Source: Dactylosporangium aurantiacum
GTDB lineage: Bacteria; Actinomycetota; Actinomycetes; Mycobacteriales; Micromonosporaceae
Reading direction: 5' to 3'
Length of the DNA: 64,000 bases
NCBI RefSeq assembly: GCF_000716715.1
Contig: NZ_JNYJ01000025.1
Coordinates: 88,352-152,351 of the forward strand
A program made the translations under genes and the position numbers. Below, in pieces: positions 9,256 through 17,054 of this stretch. The notes below the pieces were generated by a model. The model was given only the letters and a program-made list of their open reading frames with translations. It was not told the DNA's origin and searched no databases. Every line of letters starts with the position of its first letter. Position 1 is the first letter of the stretch.

Positions 9256-11070
9256 TCAGAGGCTGACGGTGCGCCCGCCGAGGGTCACCACCAGGTGGCC
9301 GTCGGCGGCGAAGGACCAGGCCAGGGCGCCGCTGTAGGTGGTGCAGCGGGAGCCGTTGGTGCCGGTCCAGAACTGGTTGGAGCTGTCGGCGTTGCCGATG
9401 GTCTTGTCGTTGGAGCCGCCGCTGCTGAAGCGGCACGACGTGTTGTTGCGGTACGTGTGCGTACCCGCGTCGAACGAGAAGTTGCGTTCGGCGTTGTCGA
9501 TGGACAGGTTGTTGGAGATGGTCATCGACCCCGGGTTGCTGTTGTACGTGAAGCCGTGCTTGCCGTTGCGGTAGGCGATGCTGCGCTGCACGACGTGGTT
9601 GACGCCGATGTTTTCGCCGCCGAGCTTGTAGCCGTTGCGGTCGCCGTTGGTGTTGACCGTGCCGTTGCTGAGCGTGCCGTTGTTGTAGGACAGCGAGTCC
9701 TGGATGGTGACCGGGCCGATCGCGCCGGTGTCGGTCTTGGTGTACAGGTCCCAGCCGTCGTCGATGTTGTTGTGCGACACGGTGTACCGGAACACGTTGC
9801 CGGTGCCGACGGTCAGCTTGGCGGCGAAGCCGTCGGCGTCCTCACCGTCGGAGTCGGCGTTGTCGTGCGACTCGGAGCTGATGATGAGGTTGTTCGCCGG
9901 CCACTGCGCCTTCGGCGTGTCGGAGGCGATGCGGGAGATCTGCAGGCCGCTGTCGCGGTTGAACCGGGTGATGACCCGCTCGACGGTGTTGTTGCTGCCG
10001 CCGACGAAGATGCCGTTGTCGCCGGCGCGCTCCACGATGATGCCGGTGATGTGCCAGTAGTTGCCGTTGACGGCCAGGCCCCGGTTGGCCGGGTCCTCGC
10101 TCTGGGCGGAGAAGTTGAACACCGGCGTCTCGCCCGGGTAGGCGGTGATGTTCTTGGTCGCGCCCGACGTGCCGTTGTTGCCCGGGGCGATGGTGATCGT
10201 CGAGGACTGGTTGTAGGTGCCGCCGCGCACGTAGATCGTGCCGCCGGCGGTGACCCGGGTGATCGCCGAGGCGAGCGTCGTCGGGCTGGCCTGGGTGCCG
10301 GCCGCACCGGCGGTGCCGTTGGGCGCCACGTACAGGGCGGAGGACGGCGGCTGGCTCGTGGACGGTGACGTGCTCGGGGTGCGCGACGGCGTCGGCGACG
10401 CGGTCGGCGAGGCGGTCGTCTGCGTCGGGGTCGGGGTGGTGCCGCCGGTGGTGACGGTGACGTTGTCGAAGTTGGCGCTGGCGTAAGCGGTCTGCAGGCC
10501 GATGCGGCCCTTGGTGATCGCCGCGTTCGTCGCGGTGGCGACCGTGGCGCCGTCGACCGTGCCGCTGATCGTGCTGCCGTTGACCGTGATCGCGAGGGTG
10601 TACCAGGTGCCGGTCGCCACGCTGCGCGACGCGCTGCCCAGGACGGTGACCGAGCCACTGTTGACCGCCTGCAGCTGCACCGCGTTGCCGGGCAGCAGCG
10701 CGAGCCGGTAGAACGTGGTCGAGCTGGTGGAGCGGGCGAGCAGGCCGACGAAGCCGCCCGAGCCCAGCGACAGCGGCTTCACGGCGGCCTGCACGGTGTA
10801 GTTCGTCCAGCCGCTGTCGCCGGCGAACTGGCGGGCGTTCTCGCTGCCGGCGTTGGACTGCTGCAGGACCTTGCTGCCGTCGGTGACGACGCTCCAGGTG
10901 CCGCCGGACTTCGACCAGCCGCTGGTGGAGCCGTCCTCGAACGTCGCGGTGAACGCGGTGTCGGCGAACGCGACCTGGGTGGCCAGCACGACGCCGGCGG
11001 CCGTCACGGCGGCGGCCGCGGCGGCCGGCCACCGGTGTGACCGCAGCCGGGATCCGATCTGTAGACGCAT
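9256..11070 (-). CDS. Secreted pectate lyase, PL9-type right-handed beta-helix, with LamG-like N-terminal domain
   Basis: 604 residues. A signal peptide ends at about residue 36 (QVAFA). Residues about 37-210 form a LamG/concanavalin-like beta-sandwich (FEDGSTSGWSKSGGTWSVV), probably carbohydrate-binding. A Thr/Pro/Ser linker (about 212-245) leads to a parallel beta-helix domain beginning LYVAPNGTAGAAGTQASPTTLASAI, with the PL9 segments FSAQSEDPANRGLAVNGNYW, DADGFAAKLTVG and DDGWDLYTKTDTG. It would cleave pectate by beta-elimination outside the cell. GGAGGA precedes the ATG at 11070. A LacI-type palindrome lies at 11194-11207. Confidence 0.9.
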   Translation of the reverse strand: MRLQIGSRLRSHRWPAAAAAAVTAAGVVLATQVAFADTAFTATFEDGSTSGWSKSGGTWSVVTDGSKVLQQSNAGSENARQFAGDSGWTNYTVQAAVKPLSLGSGGFVGLLARSTSSTTFYRLALLPGNAVQLQAVNSGSVTVLGSASRSVATGTWYTLAITVNGSTISGTVDGATVATATNAAITKGRIGLQTAYASANFDNVTVTTGGTTPTPTQTTASPTASPTPSRTPSTSPSTSQPPSSALYVAPNGTAGAAGTQASPTTLASAITRVTAGGTIYVRGGTYNQSSTITIAPGNNGTSGATKNITAYPGETPVFNFSAQSEDPANRGLAVNGNYWHITGIIVERAGDNGIFVGGSNNTVERVITRFNRDSGLQISRIASDTPKAQWPANNLIISSESHDNADSDGEDADGFAAKLTVGTGNVFRYTVSHNNIDDGWDLYTKTDTGAIGPVTIQDSLSYNNGTLSNGTVNTNGDRNGYKLGGENIGVNHVVQRSIAYRNGKHGFTYNSNPGSMTISNNLSIDNAERNFSFDAGTHTYRNNTSCRFSSGGSNDKTIGNADSSNQFWTGTNGSRCTTYSGALAWSFAADGHLVVTLGGRTVSL

Positions 11071-11193
11071 GAATCCTCCGGGATGACGGTGCGCACGTCG
11101 GGGGTGTCGCACGGGTGCGCACGGTGAGGCCCTCGGCGGCGTTCCGGGCGGGGAACGGAGGGCGGACCTTCGTGCCGACAAATCGGACCCTAA

Positions 11194-11207
11194 GGAAAGC
11201 GTTTTCC
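11194..11207. promoter_or_regulatory. LacI-family-type operator upstream of the pectate lyase gene
   Basis: GGAAAGCGTTTTCC is a 14-base palindrome with one mismatch and a central CG, the layout of LacI/GalR-family operators that control secreted polysaccharide hydrolases in actinomycetes. It lies 124 bases upstream of the pectate lyase ATG. Confidence 0.5.
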
Positions 11208-11274
11208 CCGCGCAAGACATAGACGTTCGCAGGATGGTTGCAGGATCCCGCCGGCCCGCGTGCCGCTGAAAATT

Positions 11275-11997
11275 TCAGGCGGGCAGGCGCACGGCGGCCC
11301 AGACCGTCTTGCCGGCGGCGCCGCGCAGCCAGCCCCAGGCCGCGGCCCGCCGCTCCAGCAGGTGCAGGCCGGTCGGCCGGCCGGCCGGGAGCCGGGGCGG
11401 TGCCGGGTCGCCGTCGCGGACGGAGATCCACAGGTAGGCGCCGCGCCGGCCGGCCGTGACGGTGCACTCGGTGCCGGCGTGCACGACCGCGTTGAGCGCC
11501 AGCTCGACGACGATCCGGCACGCGGTCGCGGCCAGCTGCGGCACGCCCCGGCTGACACAGGCCTCGTGCACGAGTGCGCGGGCCCGGCTGACCGCGAGCG
11601 CGTCCGGCCGCAGCACGACCCGGAACTGCTCCGGTGCTGGCGGGCCGGCGTCCAGGGCCGCGACGGCCTGGTCGAGGCGGTCGTGCAGGCGCAGCGCGCG
11701 CCGCCAGTGCGGCACGTCGAGCCTGGTGCGCAGCGCGCCGCGCGCCGGCATCACCCACAGCAGGGCGACGCCGTAGTCCTGCCGCGCGGTGACCTGCGCG
11801 GCGACGAACAGCGCCGCCGCGGTGCCGCTGACGTCGTCGAAGTCGCGCAGGTCGACGATGACCGCGCGCGGGCACGCGGCGAGGGCCTTGCTCAGGCAGG
11901 TCCGCAGGTAGTCCCGGCGGTCCGCGGTGAGGTGGCCGCTGACGGTGAGGCGGGAGATCTCCCGCTCCAGGTCATGCACCGAGTCAACCGTCAGCAT
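11275..11997 (-). CDS. STAS-domain plus RsbW-like ATPase fusion protein
   Basis: 240 residues. The N-terminal part (about 1-115) is STAS-like: VIVDLRDFDDVSGTAAALFVAAQ matches the region that holds the phosphorylatable Ser in anti-anti-sigma factors. The C-terminal part (about 130-240) is a GHKL ATPase of the RsbW type, with VELALNAVVHAGTE (N box) and LRGAAGKTVWAAVRLP at the end. A single chain joining the antagonist and the kinase-like module suggests a regulator of sigma factor availability, or of a partner protein encoded elsewhere. The G1 glycine box is weakly conserved (DGDPAPPRLPAGRPTGLHLL). The ATG at 11997 gives a compact STAS N-terminus. Confidence 0.75.
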   Translation of the reverse strand: MLTVDSVHDLEREISRLTVSGHLTADRRDYLRTCLSKALAACPRAVIVDLRDFDDVSGTAAALFVAAQVTARQDYGVALLWVMPARGALRTRLDVPHWRRALRLHDRLDQAVAALDAGPPAPEQFRVVLRPDALAVSRARALVHEACVSRGVPQLAATACRIVVELALNAVVHAGTECTVTAGRRGAYLWISVRDGDPAPPRLPAGRPTGLHLLERRAAAWGWLRGAAGKTVWAAVRLPA

Positions 11998-12124
11998 GGC
12001 TGCACCGTACGGCCGATCGGTTGGCGCTGCATCCGCTGGATGCCCGACCCCGATCGTGCGACGTGGCTTGACATCACCGCGCTCCGCGCCCGCGGCGGTA
12101 CGAAACCGGCGAACCGGTTGACGA

Positions 12125-12144
12125 TGGAAATGAAAACCGATACC
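12125..12144 (+). promoter_or_regulatory. Copy 1 of a shared 20-bp motif upstream of the SCO5389-family gene
   Basis: TGGAAATGAAAACCGATACC lies 53 bases before the ATG at 12197. A near-identical element occurs at 12660-12679 before the metal ABC operon (consensus TGRAAATGAAAMCCGRTASC). The left half TGAAAATGA resembles an actinobacterial Zur half-site, but the right half is not palindromic. Confidence 0.45.
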
Positions 12145-12196
12145 ACTAAGTGCGTACGATCGCCCGTACCACCGCGCACCGACCGAAGGAGATCCC

Positions 12197-12589
12197 ATGT
12201 CCCTCGACGTCCCCGCCGCCCTGCTCGAACGGGCCGAGGCCGGCCCCGTCGACGACGAGGAGTTCGTTGCCTGCGTGCGCGACTCCCTGCCGTACGCCTG
12301 GAGTGTGATCAGCGGTGTCGCCGGCACCCTGCACGCCTCCGGCGGCGACTTCGCCGACCACGAGGTCCCGCCGCCGGGCGAGGCCGAGCGCGGGCAGCTG
12401 CTGCGCGCGCTGGCCAGCGACGCGATCCGCGGCGGCCTGGAGCGGCACTTCGCGGTGCGGCTCGCGTTCCAGAACTGCCACCGCGTCGCCGCGTTCGCCC
12501 CGGCGGCCGTCGGCGGCGAGCGGCACCGGGCGTTCGTCTCCCCGCGCGGCCAGCTGCTCAACCAGTCGCCGGGGCTGCGCAACTGCTGA
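12197..12589 (+). CDS. SCO5389-family conserved actinobacterial protein
   Basis: 130 residues. The sequence closely follows the conserved Streptomyces SCO5389-type protein: MSLDVPAALLERAEAGPVDD, FVACVRDSLPYAWSVIS, LASDAIRGGLERHF and the C-terminal RGQLLNQSPGLRNC. The family is widespread in actinomycetes and has no established biochemical role that I know of. GAAGGAGA precedes the ATG at ideal spacing. It shares an upstream motif with the metal transporter operon 500 bases further on, so it may be controlled by metal availability. A strong terminator at 12595 separates it from that operon. Confidence 0.85.
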   Translation: MSLDVPAALLERAEAGPVDDEEFVACVRDSLPYAWSVISGVAGTLHASGGDFADHEVPPPGEAERGQLLRALASDAIRGGLERHFAVRLAFQNCHRVAAFAPAAVGGERHRAFVSPRGQLLNQSPGLRNC

Positions 12590-12594
12590 CGCCG

Positions 12595-12628
12595 GTGCGG
12601 GCCCGCCCGGGTGCGGGCGGGCCCGCAC
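12595..12628 (+). terminator. Strong terminator after the SCO5389-family gene
   Basis: A perfect 14-bp stem, GTGCGGGCCCGCCC (12595-12608) with GGGCGGGCCCGCAC (12615-12628), closes a six-base loop five bases after the stop codon. Confidence 0.75.
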
Positions 12629-12659
12629 ATGCGGACATGGCGATGCGACGGCTCGTTAT

Positions 12660-12679
12660 TGAAAATGAAACCCGGTAGC
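12660..12679 (+). promoter_or_regulatory. Copy 2 of the shared 20-bp motif, upstream of the metal ABC operon
   Basis: TGAAAATGAAACCCGGTAGC lies 39 bases before the binding-protein ATG. It matches the copy at 12125-12144 in 16 of 20 positions. Its last bases overlap a TAGCGT that could serve as the -10 box, so a bound repressor would block the promoter. Confidence 0.5.
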
Positions 12680-12717
12680 GTCTGGGCGGTCCGACACGTC
12701 CTCAGGGAGCCACCGAC

Positions 12718-13680
12718 ATGCAGCCTCGCCGGCGATCACTCGCTGTCACCACCGTCCTCACCGCGCTCACCGCCGCCCTCGCCGCGTGCGGCGGCGGACC
12801 GGCCACCACGGCGCAGCCCGGCAGCGGCGCCGGCAGCGGCGCCGGCGCCCGGCTCGCCGTCGTCGCGACCACCACCCAGGTCGCCGACTTCGCCCGCGTC
12901 ATCGGCGGTGACCGGGTCGCCGTCACCCAGATCATCCAGCCCAACATCGACCCGCACGACTACGAGCCGACCCCGGCCGACCTCACCGCCATCCGCGCCG
13001 CCAAGGTCCTGGTCAAGAACGGCGTCGGCCTGGAGGGCTGGCTCGACGCGACGATCGCCTCCGCCGGGTTCCGGGGCACCACCGTCGACGCCAGCGCGGG
13101 CGTGCGCATCCGCCAGGGCGAGGGCGAGGAGGCCGAGCACGGCGACCCGCACATCTGGCACGACCCGCGCAACGCCAAACGCATGGTCCAGACCATCGAG
13201 CGGGCGTTCGCCGCGGCCGCGCCCGGCGACGCCGACACGTTCGCCAGGAACCTCGCCGGCTACGGCGCGCAGCTCGACGCGCTCGACGCCGGCATCGCCG
13301 CCAAGCTCGGCGCGCTTCCCGCCGCGGACCGCAAGCTCGTCACCAACCACGACGCGTTCGGCTACTACATCGACCGGTACCAGCTGCAGTTCGTCGGCTC
13401 GATCATCCCCAGCTTCGACACCTCGGCCGAGCTGTCCGCCAAGGACGTCGACGACATCGTCGCCAGGATCAGGCAGACCGGCGCCAAGGCCGTGTTCTCC
13501 GAGAGCTCGCTGCCCCCGAAGACCGCCGAGGCGATCGCGAAGCAGGCCGGGGTTAAGGTCGTCGCCGGCGAGGACGCCCTGTACGGCGACAGCCTCGGCC
13601 CGGAAGGCTCCGCCGGCGACACGTACCTCAAGATGGAGCAGCACAACACCGACACGATCGTGCGGGCCCTCGGTGGCTGA
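12718..13680 (+). CDS. Metal ABC transporter substrate-binding lipoprotein (ZnuA/TroA family)
   Basis: 320 residues. The signal peptide ends in a lipobox (LAACG). The cluster A-I metal-binding fold is clear: IQPNIDPHDYEPTPADL holds the first His ligand, DPHIWHDPRNAKRM the second region, and NHDAFGYYIDRY and SSLPPKTAEAIAKQAG the later ones. An acidic/His loop EGEGEEAEHGD precedes DPHIW. It binds Zn or Mn outside the membrane and hands it to the permeases encoded downstream. The order SBP-ATPase-permease-permease with overlaps shows one operon starting here. Confidence 0.92.
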   Translation: MQPRRRSLAVTTVLTALTAALAACGGGPATTAQPGSGAGSGAGARLAVVATTTQVADFARVIGGDRVAVTQIIQPNIDPHDYEPTPADLTAIRAAKVLVKNGVGLEGWLDATIASAGFRGTTVDASAGVRIRQGEGEEAEHGDPHIWHDPRNAKRMVQTIERAFAAAAPGDADTFARNLAGYGAQLDALDAGIAAKLGALPAADRKLVTNHDAFGYYIDRYQLQFVGSIIPSFDTSAELSAKDVDDIVARIRQTGAKAVFSESSLPPKTAEAIAKQAGVKVVAGEDALYGDSLGPEGSAGDTYLKMEQHNTDTIVRALGG

Positions 13681-14428
13681 CCTCGCCCTGCGCCTGGCGC
13701 ACGCCACCGCCGGCTACGACGGCACCCCGGTCCTGCAGGACGTCACCGGCCAGGTCCGCGCCGGCGAGACCGTGGCGCTCATCGGCCCCAACGGCGCCGG
13801 CAAGTCCACGCTCATCAAAGCGGTCCTCGGCCTGGTACCGGTCACCGCCGGCACGATCACCGTGCTCGGCCGGGCCCCGGCCGCTGCCCGCCGCGACGTC
13901 GCCTACGTCCCACAGGCCGACACCCTCGACCCGCAGTTCCCGATCTCCGTGGCCCAGGTCGTGCTCATGGGCCGCTACCGCAGGACCGGGTGGCTGCGCC
14001 GCCCCGGCCGCACCGACCGGCGCATCGCCGCCGACGCCCTGGACCTGGTCGGCCTCGCCGACCGGGCCCGGGTCCGGTTCGGCGCCCTCTCCGGCGGGCA
14101 GCGCCAGCGCGTCCTGCTCGCCCGGGCCATCGCCCAGCAGCCCCGACTGCTCCTGCTCGACGAGCCGTTCAACGGCGTCGACGTCGTCAGCCAGGACGCG
14201 CTGCTGGCGGCGATCGGCGCCCTCATCCGGCAGGGCGCCGCCGCCGTCATCAGCACCCACGACCTCGCCCTCGCCCACCTGGCCTGCGACGCCGCCTGCC
14301 TGCTCAACCGGCACGTGCACGGCTTCGGACCGGTGCGGGAGGTCCTCACCCCGGCCCTGCTGCGCGCCGCGTACGGCAGCCAGGCCCTCGACCTGCGCGG
14401 CGACCGGGTCATCGTCGCCCGCCCGTGA
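13673..14428 (+). CDS. Metal ABC transporter ATP-binding protein
   Basis: 251 residues. Walker A is GPNGAGKST, the ABC signature is LSGGQRQRVLLARA, and Walker B is LLLLDEPFNGVD, followed by the switch histidine in ISTHDLALA. It drives metal uptake with the binding protein and permeases. The GTG start at 13673 lies eight bases inside the end of the binding-protein gene, which points to translational coupling. Confidence 0.93.
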   Translation: MADLALRLAHATAGYDGTPVLQDVTGQVRAGETVALIGPNGAGKSTLIKAVLGLVPVTAGTITVLGRAPAAARRDVAYVPQADTLDPQFPISVAQVVLMGRYRRTGWLRRPGRTDRRIAADALDLVGLADRARVRFGALSGGQRQRVLLARAIAQQPRLLLLDEPFNGVDVVSQDALLAAIGALIRQGAAAVISTHDLALAHLACDAACLLNRHVHGFGPVREVLTPALLRAAYGSQALDLRGDRVIVARP

Positions 14429-14437
14429 GGAGCCACC

Positions 14438-15310
14438 GTGCACGCCGTCCTCGTTGAGCCGTTCACCGTGCCGTTCATGGGCCGGGCCCTCGCTGAGCTG
14501 CTGCTGCTCGCCCTGCTCGCCGGGGTCGTCAGCGCGTTCGTGCTCATCCGGCGCCTCGGGTTCGTCGCCGACACCATGACCCACACCGTCTTTCCCGGCG
14601 TCGTCGTCGGGTTCCTCAGCGGCGGCCCCGGGGGCGTCTTCCCCGGCGCCCTCGCCGCCGCCGCCGTCACCGCGGTGCTGCTGACCCTGCTCACCCGGTC
14701 CCGGCGGGTCACCGACGACACCGCCCTGGCCGTGCTGCTCGCCGCCATGTTCGCCGTCGGTGTGGCGCTCGTGTCGCGGCGCGCCTCCTACCGCGCCGAC
14801 CTCACCGCGTTCCTGTTCGGCCGGCTTCTCACCGTCACCCCCACCCAGCTGGCGCAGACCGCGGCGGTGGCCGCCGTCGTGCTGGCCACCCTCGCGGCGC
14901 TGGCCAAGGAGCTGCGGCTGCGGGCGTTCGACCCGCAGGCCGCGGCCGCCATGGGCTACCGCGTATGGCTGCTGGACCTGACCCTGAACCTGGGCGTCGC
15001 CCTCGTCGTCGTCGCGGCCGCCCAGGCCGTCGGCACGATCCTCGTGGTGGCGCTGCTGGTCGTACCGGCGGCGACGGGACGGCTCGTCTCGGACCGCCTC
15101 GCGGTGATCGCCGCCGTCGGGGTCGCCGCCGCGGCGCTGGCCGGGTACCTCGGCCTCGCCGTCAGTTACCACGCCTCCGTCACCCACGGGGTGCGGCTGG
15201 CCGGCGGCGGCACCGTCGTGCTCGCCCTCGTCGCCCTGTACCTGCTGGCCCTGCTCGTCGCGCCGGTCCGCCGGCTCGCCACCCGCGGGAGCGCCGATGC
15301 CGTCGGCTGA
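14438..15310 (+). CDS. Metal ABC transporter permease 1 (ZnuB/MntB family)
   Basis: 290 residues with about eight membrane helices. The sequence GRALAELLLLALLAGVVSAFVLIRRLGFVADTMTHTVFPGVV and the EAA-like loop AFDPQAAAAMGYRVWLLDL are typical of ABC-3 family permeases for Zn, Mn or Fe. A GTG start with GGAG upstream follows the ATPase stop after nine bases. The two dissimilar permeases suggest a heterodimeric channel. Confidence 0.9.
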   Translation: MHAVLVEPFTVPFMGRALAELLLLALLAGVVSAFVLIRRLGFVADTMTHTVFPGVVVGFLSGGPGGVFPGALAAAAVTAVLLTLLTRSRRVTDDTALAVLLAAMFAVGVALVSRRASYRADLTAFLFGRLLTVTPTQLAQTAAVAAVVLATLAALAKELRLRAFDPQAAAAMGYRVWLLDLTLNLGVALVVVAAAQAVGTILVVALLVVPAATGRLVSDRLAVIAAVGVAAAALAGYLGLAVSYHASVTHGVRLAGGGTVVLALVALYLLALLVAPVRRLATRGSADAVG

Positions 15311-16157
15311 CGTCGCGTTCCACCGGGCCCTCGTCGAGGCGGTCCTGGTCGGCGTCGCCACCGGGCTGCTCGGCGTGCAGGTCGTGCTGCGGCGGCTGGC
15401 GTTCTTCACGATGGCGATGACCCACGCCACGTTCCCCGGCGTCGTCGTGGCCGCGGTCGTCGGTGTCGACCTGTACCTCGGCGGTGCCGCGGCCGGGGTC
15501 GCCGCCGCGCTCGCCGTCGCCGCGCTGTCCCGCCGCCGCGGCCACGACCCGAGCACGGCGACCGCGGTGGCGCTCGCCGCCGGGTTCGCGCTCGGCGTCG
15601 TGCTGCTGTCCGCGCAGCGCGGCTTCACCAGGGACCTCACCGCCTACCTCGTCGGGTCGATCCTGACCGTCACCACCGAGGACCTGGCCGCCGCCGCGAC
15701 CGTCGTGGCCGCCGTCGCCCTCAGCGTGGCCGTGGCCGGCCGGGCGCTGACGTACACGGCGTTCGACCGCGACGGTGCCCGCGCCGCCGGGTACCGCACG
15801 GGCACCGTCGACCTCGGCGTCCTGCTGCTCGTCGCCGCGGTCGTCGTCACCGCCGTGCCGGCCGTCGGCACCATCCTCACCGTGGCACTGGTCGTCGCAC
15901 CGGCCGGCGCCGCCCGGCTGTGGACCGACCGGATCGGCACCATGACCGCCGCGTCGGTCGGTATCGCCGTCGCCAGCACGGTCGGCGGGCTGCTGCTGTC
16001 GCGCGGCTGGGACGTCGCGGCCGGCGCGGCGATCAGCCTCACCGCCGCCGGCTGCTTCGCGGTGTCCCTGCTCGTCGGTCGCCGCGACAGCCTGCTCACC
16101 CGCCGGCGGACCCGCCGGCCGGGCAGGACGGCGGCGCCGGTGGCCGGCCGCGCCTGA
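15297..16157 (+). CDS. Metal ABC transporter permease 2
   Basis: 286 residues, another ABC-3 family membrane protein (FHRALVEAVLVGVATGLLGVQVVLRRLAFFTMAMTHATFPGVV; AFDRDGARAAGYRTGTVDLG). The ATG overlaps the end of the first permease gene by 14 bases, so the two are translationally coupled. A polar tail (RRRTRRPGRTAAPVAGRA) follows the last helix. Confidence 0.9.
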   Translation: MPSADVAFHRALVEAVLVGVATGLLGVQVVLRRLAFFTMAMTHATFPGVVVAAVVGVDLYLGGAAAGVAAALAVAALSRRRGHDPSTATAVALAAGFALGVVLLSAQRGFTRDLTAYLVGSILTVTTEDLAAAATVVAAVALSVAVAGRALTYTAFDRDGARAAGYRTGTVDLGVLLLVAAVVVTAVPAVGTILTVALVVAPAGAARLWTDRIGTMTAASVGIAVASTVGGLLLSRGWDVAAGAAISLTAAGCFAVSLLVGRRDSLLTRRRTRRPGRTAAPVAGRA

Positions 16158-16168
16158 CCCGCCGGCGC

Positions 16169-16188
16169 CCCGGTGTCGCCGCACCGGG
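16169..16188 (+). terminator. Weak hairpin after permease 2
   Basis: CCCGGTG and CACCGGG form a 7-bp stem about 12 bases after the permease stop. It may only attenuate, since the next gene on the same strand appears functionally linked. Confidence 0.3.
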
Positions 16189-16355
16189 CTTCCGCGGTCG
16201 AGGGGCGGGCCCGTACCGTGTCCGCAGGCCCGCACCCGGCGCGGCCCGGCGCTCCTCGGCGGGAGCCCGGGACGCGCGGCGGGCACCGCACGATGTCGGG
16301 TGGTCACGGCGGGCCGCCTCGATGACGGCTGTCATCCTGAGCGAGGAGCACACCT

Positions 16356-17030
16356 GTGGGCAACACCAAACGCCGTCCCACCGCCGTCCCGCACCGCCGC
16401 GGCGGGGTCCACTGGGTATGGATCGTGCTGGCCCTGGCCGCCGGCGCCCTGCTCGGCGGGCCGATCGGCGCCGCCACCGCCGACCCGCGCTCCGACACGC
16501 AGCGCTCCATCGACGCGATCCGGGCCGCGGACGCCAAACGCGACGCCGAGCAGATCGTCGCGCTGACCACGCAGGCGCGGCAGGTCCGTGACGCGCTCGC
16601 CCCGGTCCTCGACGCGTTCGCCGCCGCCGTCCCGCCCGGCGCCAACGCCGTGCCCGGACCGGAGGCCACCACCGACCAGGTCGCGACGTGGCGCACCGCG
16701 ACGACGAAGGCCGTGGAAGGGTTCGCCGACCCGCCGTCCGCCGGCACCGGGGTCAACATCGCCCGCGCCGGCCTCGCCGCCGCCACCCGCACCCTGCAGG
16801 AGGCCGTCATCGCCTACGAGCAGGCGCTGCGGGTGCCACCGGCGTCCAGGGCCGCGCAGCTGACCCACGCCGGGCAGCTGCGCGACATCGCCGTGGCGAC
16901 CTGGGCCGTCGGCGGCACCCAACTCGACCAGCTCAACGTCGACGCCGGCCACGGCCACGCGCACGTCTTCCTGCCCGCCGTGCCCGGCCAGGGCGCGATG
17001 ACCTCGGACGGCTCGCCGGAAGGCAAGTGA
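16356..17030 (+). CDS. Membrane-anchored exported protein with C-terminal His motif, end of the metal operon
   Basis: 224 residues. After a basic N-terminus there is one hydrophobic segment (about 20-42, VWIVLALAAGALLGGPIGAA) that is either a signal peptide or a membrane anchor. The rest is predicted helical and exported. Near the C-terminus lies DAGHGHAHVFLPAVPG, with three closely spaced His residues that could bind metal. No family was recognised. It follows the metal permeases on the same strand after about 200 bases, so an accessory metal-binding role is plausible but unproven. The start is GTG with GAGGAG upstream. Confidence 0.6.
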   Translation: MGNTKRRPTAVPHRRGGVHWVWIVLALAAGALLGGPIGAATADPRSDTQRSIDAIRAADAKRDAEQIVALTTQARQVRDALAPVLDAFAAAVPPGANAVPGPEATTDQVATWRTATTKAVEGFADPPSAGTGVNIARAGLAAATRTLQEAVIAYEQALRVPPASRAAQLTHAGQLRDIAVATWAVGGTQLDQLNVDAGHGHAHVFLPAVPGQGAMTSDGSPEGK

Positions 17031-17054
17031 GGCCGGCGCGCCCGGCGATACAGG

